From NCBI RefSeq assembly GCF_000377945.1, contig NZ_KB898923.1:1-64000 (forward strand): a stretch of DNA of 64,000 nt. The letters run 5' to 3'. The notes beneath the pieces are model-generated. The model made no database searches and was not told the origin of the DNA. It saw only the letters and a program-made list of their open reading frames with translations. Source of the stretch: Thioalkalivibrio sulfidiphilus (GTDB lineage Bacteria; Pseudomonadota; Gammaproteobacteria; Ectothiorhodospirales; Ectothiorhodospiraceae). Of this stretch, positions 54,130 to 63,012 are shown one piece after another; the first letter of the stretch is position 1; every line of letters starts with the position of its first letter. Position numbers and translations under genes: made by a program.

Positions 54130-55139
54130 TCCCGGCCGTGCTGATCGCACTGCTGCTGTGGGCCCCGCTGCTCGGGGCCTCACCCCTGTCCGGCGGCAGT
54201 TCAGCGCCCCATGCCACGGCCAGCGAACCGGAAGCCCTGAACGCCTGGGAGCGGGCCACCCTGTGGGTGCTCAACACCCAGCGGGACCTGCACCGGCAGC
54301 TGGCCCGGGGCATGGAGCGCATCCAGAACGCCCCCACCGCCGCCAATACCTTCGCCCTGGTGCTGGTGGGCTTCCTGTACGGCATCTTCCACGCCGCCGG
54401 GCCCGGCCACGGCAAGGCGGTGATCACCACCTACCTGCTCACCCATCGCCAGCACATGACCCGCGGCCTGGTGCTCTCCTGGGCCTCGTCCCTGCTGCAG
54501 GGACTGACCGCCATCGCCCTGGTGGTGGGCGTGGTGGTGATCGCAGAGCGCCTGACCCGGGATGCCCTCGGACAGGTGAGGACGCTTGAGATGATCAGCT
54601 TCGCCCTGGTGGCTGCGGTGGGTGCCTGGCTGGTGTTTCGCGCCCTGCGCGGCCTGTGGCGCCTGCGCCCGGTGGCGCAGCATGCACATGATCATGATCA
54701 CGCGCACGGACACGACCATCATCACGATCATGAACACGGCTGCGGCTGCGGCCACGCCCACCACGTCACCCCCGAACAGGCGGCCCGCAGCGACAGCCTG
54801 GGTGCCATGATCGGCACCGTGGTGGCCGTGGGCATCCGCCCCTGTACCGGCGCGATCCTGGTGCTGGCCGTGGCCAACGTGCTGGGCCTGTGGCTGGCGG
54901 GCATCGCCGCCGTGCTGGCCATGTCCGTGGGCACCGCCATCACCGTGTCGGTGCTGGCGATCCTCGCCGTGCAGGCCCGCCACTGGGCCGGGCGCATCGC
55001 CGGCAACCAGGGCGGCAGCCTGGCCTGGGCCCGGGCCGGCCAGGGGGTGGCGCTGGCCGGCGGGTTGCTGATCTTCGCCTTAGGTCTAAGCCTGCTGGGC
55101 GCCGGCCTCGACGCCCCCGCCCACCCGCTGGGGCTGTGA
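54111..55139 (+). CDS. NicO/RcnA-like membrane transporter (ZevB-like)
   Basis: 342 residues. Six or more membrane helices with the family motifs FLYGIFHAAGPGHGKAVITT and GIRPCTGAILVLAVANVLGL. A cytosolic or periplasmic loop (~185-220) is very rich in His (HDHDHAHGHDHHHDHEHG, then CGCGHAHH). With the ZevA-like partner and the Zur-like box it most likely moves zinc; nickel or cobalt export cannot be excluded from sequence alone. Confidence 0.87.
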   Translation: MRPGTLIPAVLIALLLWAPLLGASPLSGGSSAPHATASEPEALNAWERATLWVLNTQRDLHRQLARGMERIQNAPTAANTFALVLVGFLYGIFHAAGPGHGKAVITTYLLTHRQHMTRGLVLSWASSLLQGLTAIALVVGVVVIAERLTRDALGQVRTLEMISFALVAAVGAWLVFRALRGLWRLRPVAQHAHDHDHAHGHDHHHDHEHGCGCGHAHHVTPEQAARSDSLGAMIGTVVAVGIRPCTGAILVLAVANVLGLWLAGIAAVLAMSVGTAITVSVLAILAVQARHWAGRIAGNQGGSLAWARAGQGVALAGGLLIFALGLSLLGAGLDAPAHPLGL

Positions 55140-55149
55140 CACCGGCCGG

Positions 55150-55245
55150 GTTTCTTCACTGCAGGAGGCCCGACTTCGTGCCGAAAACCGCAGCCCGGTA
55201 AACTCCGCTGTTCGCGACGAAGTCGTTGCTCCTACAAGTCAACAT
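55150..55245. repeat. GGAGCAACGACTTCGTCGCG-type palindrome
   Basis: GCAGGAGGCCCGACTTCGTGC near 55163 and CGCGACGAAGTCGTTGCTCC near 55213 are inverted versions of the well-known TAGGAGC(N)ACTTCGT(C)GCG word of gammaproteobacteria. Confidence 0.75.
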
Positions 55246-55259
55246 CCGACGAGGCCCCG

Positions 55260-55802
55260 GTGCCGCGCATCATCCTGCTCAACAAGCCCTTTGACGTGCT
55301 CTGCCAGTTCACCGATCGGGAAGGCCGGCGCACGCTGGCGGACTACGTGCCCGAACCCGGGGTCTACGCCGCCGGCCGCCTGGACCGGGACAGCGAGGGC
55401 CTGGTGGTGCTCACCGACGACGGCCGGCTTCAGGCGCGCATCAGCGACCCGAAACACAAGATGAGCAAGACCTACTGGGTGCAGGTGGAAGGGGTGCCCG
55501 ATGCGCAGGCCCTCAAGACCCTGGCCGAGGGGGTGGAACTCAAGGACGGCCTCACCCTGCCGGCCCGGGTGAAGATCATCGACGAACCGCCCGGCCTCTG
55601 GTCCCGGGATCCGCCCATCCGGGTGCGCCAGTCGATCCCCACCACCTGGCTGGAACTGACGATCTCCGAGGGCCGCAACCGCCAGGTCCGGCGCATGACC
55701 GCCGCCGTTGGCCACCCAACCCTGCGCCTGATCCGCTACCGGGTCGGCTCCTGGACCCTGGACGGCCTCGGGCCCGGGGAGCGGCTGGTGCTGGAAAGCT
55801 GA
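55260..55802 (+). CDS. rluE: 23S rRNA pseudouridine synthase RluE
   Basis: 180 residues from GTG 55260. [20 protein letters not shown], then [17 protein letters not shown] with the catalytic Asp, KTYWVQVEG and [20 protein letters not shown]. It has no S4 domain and is short, as for RluE, which modifies U2457 of 23S rRNA. A monocistronic gene flanked by repeats. Confidence 0.94.
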   Translation: MPRIILLNKPFDVLCQFTDREGRRTLADYVPEPGVYAAGRLDRDSEGLVVLTDDGRLQARISDPKHKMSKTYWVQVEGVPDAQALKTLAEGVELKDGLTLPARVKIIDEPPGLWSRDPPIRVRQSIPTTWLELTISEGRNRQVRRMTAAVGHPTLRLIRYRVGSWTLDGLGPGERLVLES

Positions 55803-55812
55803 AAGCGAAAAC

Positions 55813-56015
55813 CTTGTGCTCTCGCGGAGGCGCAGAGACGCGGAGAAAGAATTGCTGATCAGCTTTCCCCGTGCCTCAGTGGCTCCGTGAGAGGATCGTG
55901 TTTTCTGCGATGCCCGGCAAAACCCATGTCCTCTCACGGGGGCACGGAGCCGCGGGGAAAGCCGTTTGATCAAATAAGGTTTTCCCCGCGTCCCTGCGCC
56001 TCCGCGAGAGAAAGT
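55813..56015. repeat. CTCTCGCGGAGGCGCAGAG repeat cluster
   Basis: Blocks GTGCTCTCGCGGAGGCGCAG, GTGGCTCCGTGAGAGGATC, CCTCTCACGGGGGCACGGAG and GCGCCTCCGCGAGAGAAAG: two adjacent palindromes from the same family as 39805. No gene is present up to the slt start at 56170. Confidence 0.82.
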
Positions 56016-56169
56016 CTTTTGATCTTCAGTCGCGACCAGGCAAAGACCCCTCCATCGGCCATTCCGCGACGTCCCTTGAATATCAACCCGCCCTTATTTG
56101 CATTACTTAGGCGGTAAATTTAAAGTCGATTCCAGGCGTGGCCGACCCGGCCCGCCGCGGAGGTCACCC

Positions 56170-58227
56170 GTGTACACGCGCCGTTCACTGTCCTGGCTGC
56201 TGGCCCCCCTGCTGGCGGTTCTCCTGGCCGGCTCTGCCAACGCCGCCACCACCCCCGAATCCCGGCTCGAAGCACAACGGGCCCTGTTCAAGGCCACCGA
56301 AGAGGCCCTCAACCGACGGGACCGGGACGCCTTCAGTAAGGGCCTGGAAGGGCTCGCCGACTATCCCCTGCTGCCCTATCTCCTGTTCGCGGATCTCGAA
56401 TTTCGCCTTTCCCGCGCCAGCAGCAAGGAAGTGCGCGAGTTCCTCAAGGCCCACGCCGACACCCCCTACGCCGAACGCCTGCGCCATGCCTGGCTCAACC
56501 GCTTGGCCCGGGAGAAACGCTGGGCGGAACTGACCCGCGACTTCGACGCCCCCAGCGCCACCCCGACCCTCAGCTGCCTGCACAGGCAGGCCCTGCTCAA
56601 CCTGGGCCACGACGACGAGGCCCTGCGCGGCGTGGAACAGATCTGGCTCAGCGGCCGCTCCCTGCCCGAGGCCTGCGACCCGGTGCTGGACGCCTGGCGC
56701 AAGGCCGGCCACCTCAGCACCGAGCTGGCCTGGGGCCGCTTCAGCCTGGCCATGGAGGCCGGACAGCCGGGTCTGGCCCGCTACATCTCCCGCTACCTGC
56801 CCGAGGCCGAGCGCGCCTGGGCACAGCGCTGGCTGGACCTCTACCACCGGCCCGCCCAGGTCGGGCGGGTGGCGTGGAAGGCCGGCGATCACCCCCGCGC
56901 CGGCGCCATGCTCGCCCATACCTGGACCCGCCTGGCCCGCCAAGAGCCGGAACAGGCCATGGAGATGTGGCAGCGTTACGGTGAGGCTCAGGCCCTGCCC
57001 GAGGCCCTGGCCCGGGAAGTGGAACGCACCCTCGCCCTGCGCCTGGTGCTGCGAACCGGCGCCGAAAGCCTCCCGCATCTGGCCGGCCTGCCTGCCGAGG
57101 TCTTCGATGCCCAGTTGCGGGAATGGCAGGTGCGCGCCGCGCTCAGCGCTGGCGACTGGCAGACCGTGCAGCAGGCCATCGCCGAAATGAGCCCCGAACA
57201 GCGCGACGATCACGCCTGGCGCTACTGGCGCGCCCGGGCCCTGGAGGCCACGGGCCAGAGCGGCCAGGCCCGCGCCCTGTACGGTGCCCTGGCCGAGGAA
57301 CGCAACTTCTATGGCTTCATGGCCGCCGATCGCGCAGGCCTGCCGTATCGCATCGGCCACCGCCCCCTGGAGGTCCCCGCCGAGCGGCTCGATGGGCTGG
57401 CATCCCGGCCCGAATTGCAGCGGGTCCGGGAATGGGTGGCCCTGGAAAGGGGCATCGAGGCACGCAGGGAATGGGAACGGGTGCTGGCCGGTCTGGACCG
57501 GGAGGACCTGAAGGCCGCAGCCCTGCTGGCCCACCGCTGGGACTGGCACGACCGGGCCATCTTCGCCGCGGCCCGGGCCGGTGAGTTCGATGACATGGAC
57601 CTGCGCTTCCCCCTGGCCCATGCCCGCCTGATGCTGGAACAGTCCGCCCGCCAGGGCATCAACCCCGCCTGGTCCATGGCCGTGGCCCGGCAGGAAAGCG
57701 CCTTCATGGTGGATGCCCGCTCCCACGCCGGCGCCCTGGGCCTGATGCAGGTGATGCCCGACACCGGCCGGGCCATGGCCCGCCACGTGAACATGACCCT
57801 GCGCAATCCGAACGACCTGCTGGATCCCCGGATCAACGTGCCCATCGGCACCTACTACCTGCGCCGCAACCTGGACCGCTTCGGCGGACACCCCATCCTG
57901 TCCACCGCCGCCTACAACGCCGGCGCCCACCGGGTGAGCGGCTGGCTGCCGACAGAGGGCGCCATGGACGCGGACATCTGGGCCGAGCTGATCCCCTTCC
58001 CCGAGACCCGCGGCTACGTGCGCCGGGTGCTGGCCTACCAGGTGATCTACGAGATGCGCCTGGGCCTGCCGCCCACCCGCATCAGCAGCCTGTTGCCCCC
58101 CATCACCGCCCAGTCGGATCTGGAGGCCTCACGCCTGGCTCACAACGAGCGCTGGGACAATGGGGGCTTGGCGGCCTTTACGCAGGTGTGTGATGCGCCG
58201 GGTTACGAGGAGATTCCTTGCTCCTGA
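56170..58227 (+). CDS. slt: soluble lytic murein transglycosylase Slt
   Basis: 685 residues from GTG 56170 behind GGAGG. A signal peptide (LSWLLAPLLAVLLAGSANA) is followed by a long helical superhelix domain and a C-terminal SLT domain with the catalytic Glu in ARQESAFMVDARSHAGALGL, MQVMPDTG and STAAYNAGAHRV. It cleaves peptidoglycan with formation of anhydro-muropeptides in the periplasm. Length is close to E. coli Slt70 (645). A longer frame from 56098 is not supported. Confidence 0.95.
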   Translation: MYTRRSLSWLLAPLLAVLLAGSANAATTPESRLEAQRALFKATEEALNRRDRDAFSKGLEGLADYPLLPYLLFADLEFRLSRASSKEVREFLKAHADTPYAERLRHAWLNRLAREKRWAELTRDFDAPSATPTLSCLHRQALLNLGHDDEALRGVEQIWLSGRSLPEACDPVLDAWRKAGHLSTELAWGRFSLAMEAGQPGLARYISRYLPEAERAWAQRWLDLYHRPAQVGRVAWKAGDHPRAGAMLAHTWTRLARQEPEQAMEMWQRYGEAQALPEALAREVERTLALRLVLRTGAESLPHLAGLPAEVFDAQLREWQVRAALSAGDWQTVQQAIAEMSPEQRDDHAWRYWRARALEATGQSGQARALYGALAEERNFYGFMAADRAGLPYRIGHRPLEVPAERLDGLASRPELQRVREWVALERGIEARREWERVLAGLDREDLKAAALLAHRWDWHDRAIFAAARAGEFDDMDLRFPLAHARLMLEQSARQGINPAWSMAVARQESAFMVDARSHAGALGLMQVMPDTGRAMARHVNMTLRNPNDLLDPRINVPIGTYYLRRNLDRFGGHPILSTAAYNAGAHRVSGWLPTEGAMDADIWAELIPFPETRGYVRRVLAYQVIYEMRLGLPPTRISSLLPPITAQSDLEASRLAHNERWDNGGLAAFTQVCDAPGYEEIPCS

Positions 58228-58230
58228 GAG

Positions 58231-58347
58231 CAGTGGCTAGTGACTAGTGGCAAGGTAAGTCAAAAAATTTTTCTCCCTCTCCCTCAGGGAGAGGGTTGGG
58301 GTGAGGGTGGCTTCCCTTGCCACTTGAGACTTGCCACTAGCCACTTC
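58231..58347. repeat. GTGGCAAG palindrome enclosing a CCCTCTCCCTCAGGGAGAGGG word
   Basis: Outer AGTGGCTAGTGACTAGTGGC and GACTTGCCACTAGCCACTTC; inner TCTCCCTCTCCCTCAGGGAG hairpin followed by GGTTGGGGTGAGGGTGG. The same nesting as at 29783-29966. Confidence 0.82.
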
Positions 58348-58348
58348 A

Positions 58349-58738
58349 TCAGCGCAGCTGATGATGCACCACGATCTGCCGCAGCCGCCCGGCAATCCCC
58401 TCCGCCATGAACACCCACTGCTCCGCCAGCCCCGGTTCCAGGTGCTCGGCGGTGGTGGCGCGGAAATGCTCCAGCCAGCGGTCGATGTCCGCGTCCTGAA
58501 TCCCCAGCGGAAAGTGCTTGCCCACCATGTCCACCTGGGGCGGATGCTCCAGCCGCCCGCCCATGGCCGTGTACCAGAAATCCGAGATACGGGCCTCGTG
58601 GGCGCTGAAGTCCTCGATATGGGCGAAGAAATGGCCCAGCTGTGCATCGCTGCGCAGCTTGCCGTAGAAGGCGTGGATCACGGCCTTGATGCGCTCATGG
58701 CCGATCTTGTCGCACAGGGGTTGCAGGGTTCGTTTCAT
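58349..58738 (-). CDS. group III truncated haemoglobin
   Basis: 129 residues from ATG 58738. IKAVIHAFYGKLRSDAQLGH at the start, FSAHEARISDFWYTAMGG and HFPLGIQDADIDRWLEHFRA with a proximal His are typical of trHbP. Such globins handle oxygen or nitric oxide in the cytoplasm. It is shorter than Hmp-type globins and single-domain. It is convergent with slt across the repeat. Confidence 0.9.
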   Translation of the reverse strand: MKRTLQPLCDKIGHERIKAVIHAFYGKLRSDAQLGHFFAHIEDFSAHEARISDFWYTAMGGRLEHPPQVDMVGKHFPLGIQDADIDRWLEHFRATTAEHLEPGLAEQWVFMAEGIAGRLRQIVVHHQLR

Positions 58739-58914
58739 AAAAGTCGAGAGGCCAAGAATGAAGGATGAACCTCTCATTCTACCTCGTAGGGGCCCGGGTC
58801 TCTCTGCGAACCGACACCGCCAACCTGGACGGGTTTGCTCCAGGGCTTCCGGACGACTAAAGTCGATGTGAGAAACTGATTGCATCAATCTCGCCAGCCA
58901 AAGGGAGACGGCTC

Positions 58915-59151
58915 GTGCCAACTGTGCTCAAGGAGGGGCCGTATCGGTTCTATTGGTACAGTCACGAACCAGGCGAACCGCCCCATATACATGTGGACCG
59001 CGACGACTGTTCCGCCAAGTTCTGGTTACAGCCCGTATCACTGGCCCGGAACCTGGGCTTCCCTGCACACGAACTCCGTACCATCAGGGGTATTGTAGAA
59101 TCAAACCATTCGGCACTTCTGGAGGCTTGGCATGGGTACTTTGGCGCTTAA
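58915..59151 (+). CDS. DUF4160 protein (first gene of a two-gene cassette)
   Basis: 78 residues: MPTVLKEGPYRFYWYSHEPG, EPPHIHVDRDDCSAKFWLQP. This is DUF4160, nearly always paired with DUF2442. The pair behaves like a mobile toxin-antitoxin-like cassette by context, but its function is unknown. The stop overlaps the next gene by 20 bases. Confidence 0.87.
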   Translation: MPTVLKEGPYRFYWYSHEPGEPPHIHVDRDDCSAKFWLQPVSLARNLGFPAHELRTIRGIVESNHSALLEAWHGYFGA

Positions 59152-59401
59152 CGCTGACGAACGCGTCGCATCGGTGGAATTCTCTGAAGACTACCTGACG
59201 GTCAGCCTAAAGGACGGGCGGAGGATTTCTGTACCCGTCGAATGGTATCCGCGCCTTGCCCACGCGACAGCGCGTCAGCGAAACAACTGGAAGATCTGTG
59301 GCGGAGGCTACGGTATCCATTGGCCTGATCTGGACGAAGACCTCAGCACCGAGGGACTATTGCGAGGGGCGCCCTCACCGAATGCCGCAATTAACAAATG
59401 A
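59132..59401 (+). CDS. DUF2442 protein (second gene of the cassette)
   Basis: 89 residues: VASVEFSEDYLTVSLKDGRR, then ISVPVEWYPRLAHATARQR and GYGIHWPDLDEDLSTEGLL. It matches DUF2442, a small winged or beta-rich protein thought to bind DNA or its DUF4160 partner. It is translationally coupled to DUF4160. Beyond it, 59402-59610 shows no supported gene. Confidence 0.87.
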   Translation: MGTLALNADERVASVEFSEDYLTVSLKDGRRISVPVEWYPRLAHATARQRNNWKICGGGYGIHWPDLDEDLSTEGLLRGAPSPNAAINK

Positions 59402-59610
59402 ATCTCATCTGCCTGCTGACCGGACTTCCTTTTTCCCTTGCCATCGGCCGGGCGGTTCTTCATCCGATCTTCATTCTCCACCTAAAGCTATGCGATCGCC
59501 CTTCTTTGCGCAGTGCGCGATATCTGCCTTTGAGCACTGGCGATACCGGGAAATCTTCAGGCACGATTGTTCTTCAAACTTCCGTCCTCGGGCTTCATCC
59601 ATTCTGACCC

Positions 59611-60480
59611 ATGTCTCTCGAATCCCTGATCACACAGTCCACCGGCAAAGCCTTTCGCCTTGCCGATGAACGTGCGACCGGCGGCGGCTGCATCAACCAG
59701 GCCGCCGTCCTCACCGGCACCGACGGGCGGCGCTTTTTCGTCAAGCGCAACAGCGCCCGGCTCTCGGACATGTTTGCCGCGGAGGCCGAGGGGCTGCTGG
59801 CGCTCGCCGAGTCGCAGGCCATCCGCGTGCCGCTGCCTGTGTGCCACGGGGTGGAGGGCGCTCAGAGCTTCCTGGTCATGGAACTGCTGGAACTGGGTGG
59901 ACGCCTCGATCCGGCTGTCTTCGGCGAGCAGATGGCGCAGATGCACCGGCACACCGCCGAGCGCTTCGGCTGGCACCGGGACAACACCATCGGTGCCACG
60001 CCCCAGGTGAACACCTGGCGGGAGGACTGGATCGGCTTCTGGCGCGAGCAGCGCCTGGGATGTCAGATCGACCTGGCCACGCAACGGGGCGGCGGCAGGG
60101 GGCTCCAGGATGCGGTGCGCAGGCTCATGGAGGCCCTGCCCGGCTTCTTCGACGGCTACAACCCGGTGCCCTCGGTGCTGCACGGTGATCTGTGGAGTGG
60201 CAACTGGGACGCGGACCGGGAAGGCAACCCGGTGATCTATGACCCGGCGGTGTACTTCGGCGACCGGGAGACGGACCTGGCCATGACGGAACTGTTCGGC
60301 GGGCCCGGCAGCCGCTTCTACGACGCCTACCACGCCACCTGGCCCATCGACCCGGGCTACCGGGTGCGCAAGGACCTCTACAACCTCTACCACCTGCTCA
60401 ACCACTACAACCTGTTCGGCGGCGGCTATGCGGGCCAGTCGGAGCGGCTTGCCAGGCGCCTGCTCAGCGAAGCGCGGTGA
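59611..60480 (+). CDS. fructosamine-kinase-family protein
   Basis: 289 residues of APH-kinase fold. FRLADERATGGGCINQAAVL, a Lys in RFFVKRNSARLS, the catalytic loop LHGDLWSGNWDADREGNPVI and YDPAVYFGDRETDLAMTELF (metal-binding Asp). It phosphorylates fructosamines or related sugar-protein adducts so that they fall off. All catalytic residues are present. A single gene. Confidence 0.9.
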   Translation: MSLESLITQSTGKAFRLADERATGGGCINQAAVLTGTDGRRFFVKRNSARLSDMFAAEAEGLLALAESQAIRVPLPVCHGVEGAQSFLVMELLELGGRLDPAVFGEQMAQMHRHTAERFGWHRDNTIGATPQVNTWREDWIGFWREQRLGCQIDLATQRGGGRGLQDAVRRLMEALPGFFDGYNPVPSVLHGDLWSGNWDADREGNPVIYDPAVYFGDRETDLAMTELFGGPGSRFYDAYHATWPIDPGYRVRKDLYNLYHLLNHYNLFGGGYAGQSERLARRLLSEAR

Positions 60481-60526
60481 ACCGGCCGGGTTCGAGGTAT
60501 CACCAAACTGTCCCGAGTCACAAATC

Positions 60527-61621
60527 TCAGCCGGCCTGCGGGTCCGGCCTGGGCGGTTCCGGGTGCCCCTGGCCCGCGCGCTTGGCCGGGGGCAGGTCGC
60601 GCACGTGGATATCCATCTGCGGGTAGGCGATCTCGATGCCCTTGTCGCGGAATTCCTTGATGATGGTGCGGTGCAGTTCGCTGATGGTGATCAGCCGGTC
60701 CTTCATCGCATTGACGTAGACGCGCAGCTCGAAACTCAGGGCACTGTCGCCGAACTTCAGGAACAGCACCGTGGGCGCCGGCTCCTTGAGCACCAGCGGG
60801 CTCTCCTCGGCGATGGTCTTCAGGGTGCCCATCACCTCGTCCACGTCGGCGTCGTAGCTCACGCCCACCGGGATCACGATGCGGGTCATGGTGTCTGAGA
60901 GGGTCCAGTTGATCAGGCGCTCGGTGATAAAGTTCTTGTTGGGCACCACGATCTCCCGGTTGTCCCAGTCGACGATGGTGGTGGCGCGGGTGCGGATACG
61001 GGCGACGGTGCCGCTGTATTCACCGATGGTGATGGTGTCGCCGACGCGCACCGGGCGTTCGAACAGCATGATGATGCCCGAGACGAAGTTGGCCACCACC
61101 TCCTGCAGGCCGAAGCCCAGGCCCAGGGTCAGGGCCGCGATGTCCGCCTCGATGGCGGACAGGCTGGTTTCCTCACCGATGCGCGGCTGGGTGCCGAGCA
61201 TCAGGGTGATGCGCTGCAGGGCCTCGTCGATGCGCTCCCCCGCGGCCCGGGCCAGTGCCGCCCGTTCCAGGGCGCCACGCAGACGCTCGGCCCCTTCGGT
61301 CTCCAGGTCGATGGCCGCCTGCCACATGCTGCGCTCCGCGGAGTCCTCGGCCGTGGCCACCATGCGCTCGGCAAAGCGCGCCGCCGGACTTGCCTCCAGC
61401 CAGGCCTCTGCCCGGGCGATGTCGATCACCTCCGCCATCTGCATCAGCCGCGCGCGGTTGTCCTGGAGCGAGGCGCGCAGCTCCAGCAGCTGCTGGGGCG
61501 ATACCGCCGGCATGGCAGGGCCAACGGCCCCGTTCATCTCCTGTGCCGTGGCAAACGCGAACCAGGGCAACAGGACGGCAAGGATCAGGAGGCGTAGCAA
61601 GGTCTTCAACGGGAGGCGCAT
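60527..61621 (-). CDS. MscS-like channel with shortened membrane region
   Basis: 364 residues. A signal peptide (LLILAVLLPWFAFATAQ) and a periplasmic helical part (~30-150) are followed directly by the MscS pore helix and beta domain (ALTLGLGFGLQEVVANFVSG, ERPVRVGDTITIGEYSGTVA). The helices that normally precede the pore (TM1-TM2 or more) are missing, leaving about 150 residues between the N-terminus and the pore. An internal deletion is likely, and gating of osmotic shock may be lost or changed. The beta domain and C-terminus look complete. Confidence 0.8.
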   Translation of the reverse strand: MRLPLKTLLRLLILAVLLPWFAFATAQEMNGAVGPAMPAVSPQQLLELRASLQDNRARLMQMAEVIDIARAEAWLEASPAARFAERMVATAEDSAERSMWQAAIDLETEGAERLRGALERAALARAAGERIDEALQRITLMLGTQPRIGEETSLSAIEADIAALTLGLGFGLQEVVANFVSGIIMLFERPVRVGDTITIGEYSGTVARIRTRATTIVDWDNREIVVPNKNFITERLINWTLSDTMTRIVIPVGVSYDADVDEVMGTLKTIAEESPLVLKEPAPTVLFLKFGDSALSFELRVYVNAMKDRLITISELHRTIIKEFRDKGIEIAYPQMDIHVRDLPPAKRAGQGHPEPPRPDPQAG

Positions 61622-61838
61622 GTGAGGGTGGCGGCGTCAGGATTGGGGTGATCGGCCGGTCGGATTCCCGATGGCGGAAAGGGGGAAGCGCTCATGGATC
61701 AATCGTGTGATGAAGATCCATTGCATAGTCCGGCACAAATCGGCGCGAAACGCCCTCAGGCAGGCAATGTGATGGGGTCGTTGTCCTGGGGGCTATCAGG
61801 GCATGTGCACCGCCAGCGCAGTCACTTGTCTTTGGCGG
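61622..61838. other. intergenic stretch upstream of mscS
   Basis: No supported gene. It should hold the mscS promoter on its left. It leads into the strong hairpin at 61839. Confidence 0.4.
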
Positions 61839-61883
61839 CGTCGTGCTGAATGAATCGCCGGGAGCGATTCATTCAGCACGACG
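61839..61883. repeat. perfect 19-bp hairpin
   Basis: CGTCGTGCTGAATGAATCG (61839-61857), a 7-base loop and CGATTCATTCAGCACGACG (61865-61883). No T tract. It lies between the mscS 5' side and the end of the dehydrogenase gene, which is transcribed toward it, so it may end that transcript or be a small mobile palindrome. Confidence 0.8.
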
Positions 61884-61932
61884 GGGTAAGGCGCATGGAA
61901 GCGCCGAACAAGCCTGACCTACGCCTGGGATC

Positions 61933-62814
61933 TTAAGTGCGGTCCGGCTTGCGCTGTTCGAGGCCGAGGTACAGGGCGGAGTAGTCTTCCTCCCCGTGCC
62001 CTGTGGCCATGACCCGTTCCAGGTTCTCCCGCACCGGCGCCAGCAGGCCCGCGTCCACGCCCGCCTCCCGGGCGGCGAGGGCCACCAGGTTCACGTCCTT
62101 GAGCATGTGCTTCACGGGGAAGTTGGGGTTGGAGAAATCCGCCTTGAGCATGCGTTCCAGCTTCTTGTCGAAGGTGGGCGCATAGAGGGCGCTCTCGCGC
62201 AGCATGTCCATGAACAGATCCACGGAGACCCCTTCGCGGCGGATCAGGGCGAGGCTCAGGGAGAAGGCGGTGGTGAGGCTGGCGATCAGCTGGTTGAAGG
62301 CGAGCTTGAGCGCCGCCGCCTGGCCCACCCCGCCCACGTGCACCGGATTCGGACCGAAGGCGGTGAACACGTCTCGCCATTGCTCGAACGCCTCGGCCGA
62401 GTCCGCACCCACCATGACCAGCAGATTCGAGGCCCTGGCCTCCGGAATGCTGCCCAGCACCGGCGCCTCCAGGTACTCGCCGCCCGCCTCGACCACCGCA
62501 TCGCGCACGGAACGGCTTTCGTGGGGGGCGATGGTGCCCATCTGGATCACCGTACGCCCGGCGAGCGCTGCGCGTGACGCGTCGGACAACAGGCTCGCCT
62601 CGATGGCCGCCCGGTCGCTGAGCATGAGCACCACCACCTCGGCCTCGGCCAGCACCCGGGCTGGTGCATCGCACCACGACGCGCCCGCCTCCAGCAGCGG
62701 CTGCGCCCGTTCACGGGTGCGGTTGTAGACCCGCAGTTCGTGCCCCGCACGCAGCAGCGCCTCGCCCATGGGCACCCCCATCAGCCCCGTGCCCAGCAGT
62801 CCGACCTTTGACAT
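61933..62814 (-). CDS. 3-hydroxyisobutyrate-dehydrogenase-family oxidoreductase
   Basis: 293 residues. NAD(P)-binding GLLGTGLMGVPMGEALLRAG, the substrate loop VLGSIPEARASNLLVMVGA and the catalytic Lys of ALKLAFNQLIASLTTAFSL. The family includes 3-hydroxyisobutyrate, tartronate semialdehyde and glyoxylate/succinic-semialdehyde reductases; the exact substrate cannot be told. Single gene. Confidence 0.9.
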   Translation of the reverse strand: MSKVGLLGTGLMGVPMGEALLRAGHELRVYNRTRERAQPLLEAGASWCDAPARVLAEAEVVVLMLSDRAAIEASLLSDASRAALAGRTVIQMGTIAPHESRSVRDAVVEAGGEYLEAPVLGSIPEARASNLLVMVGADSAEAFEQWRDVFTAFGPNPVHVGGVGQAAALKLAFNQLIASLTTAFSLSLALIRREGVSVDLFMDMLRESALYAPTFDKKLERMLKADFSNPNFPVKHMLKDVNLVALAAREAGVDAGLLAPVRENLERVMATGHGEEDYSALYLGLEQRKPDRT

Positions 62815-62849
62815 GTAGTTCCCCTAAAACCCGAAATACCTTGGTCCGC

Positions 62850-63012
62850 AAATGAACGCGAATAAACGCGAATTGATGCTCAAGCGCCGTGCCGCAAGGC
62901 CGGCAAAGATTTTGCCACGGACACAACGGAGTTATCTCAATGAAATGAGTTCAGGTCCTTGGGCGTTCGAATCTCTATCATTCCATTTGCGTTCATTCGC
63001 GTTCATTCGCGG
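62850..63012. repeat. CGCGAATGAACGCGAAT palindrome overlapping the rsmD end
   Basis: GCAAATGAACGCGAATAAAC and on to GCGAATT on the left; TTTGCGTTCATTCGCGTTCA and on to TTCGCGGACC on the right. The right arm encodes the last residues and stop of rsmD. Confidence 0.85.

Noticed and set aside
59398-59607. Possible 69-codon gene after DUF2442
   Set aside because: It starts at the DUF2442 stop codon without a ribosome site and shows no family resemblance.
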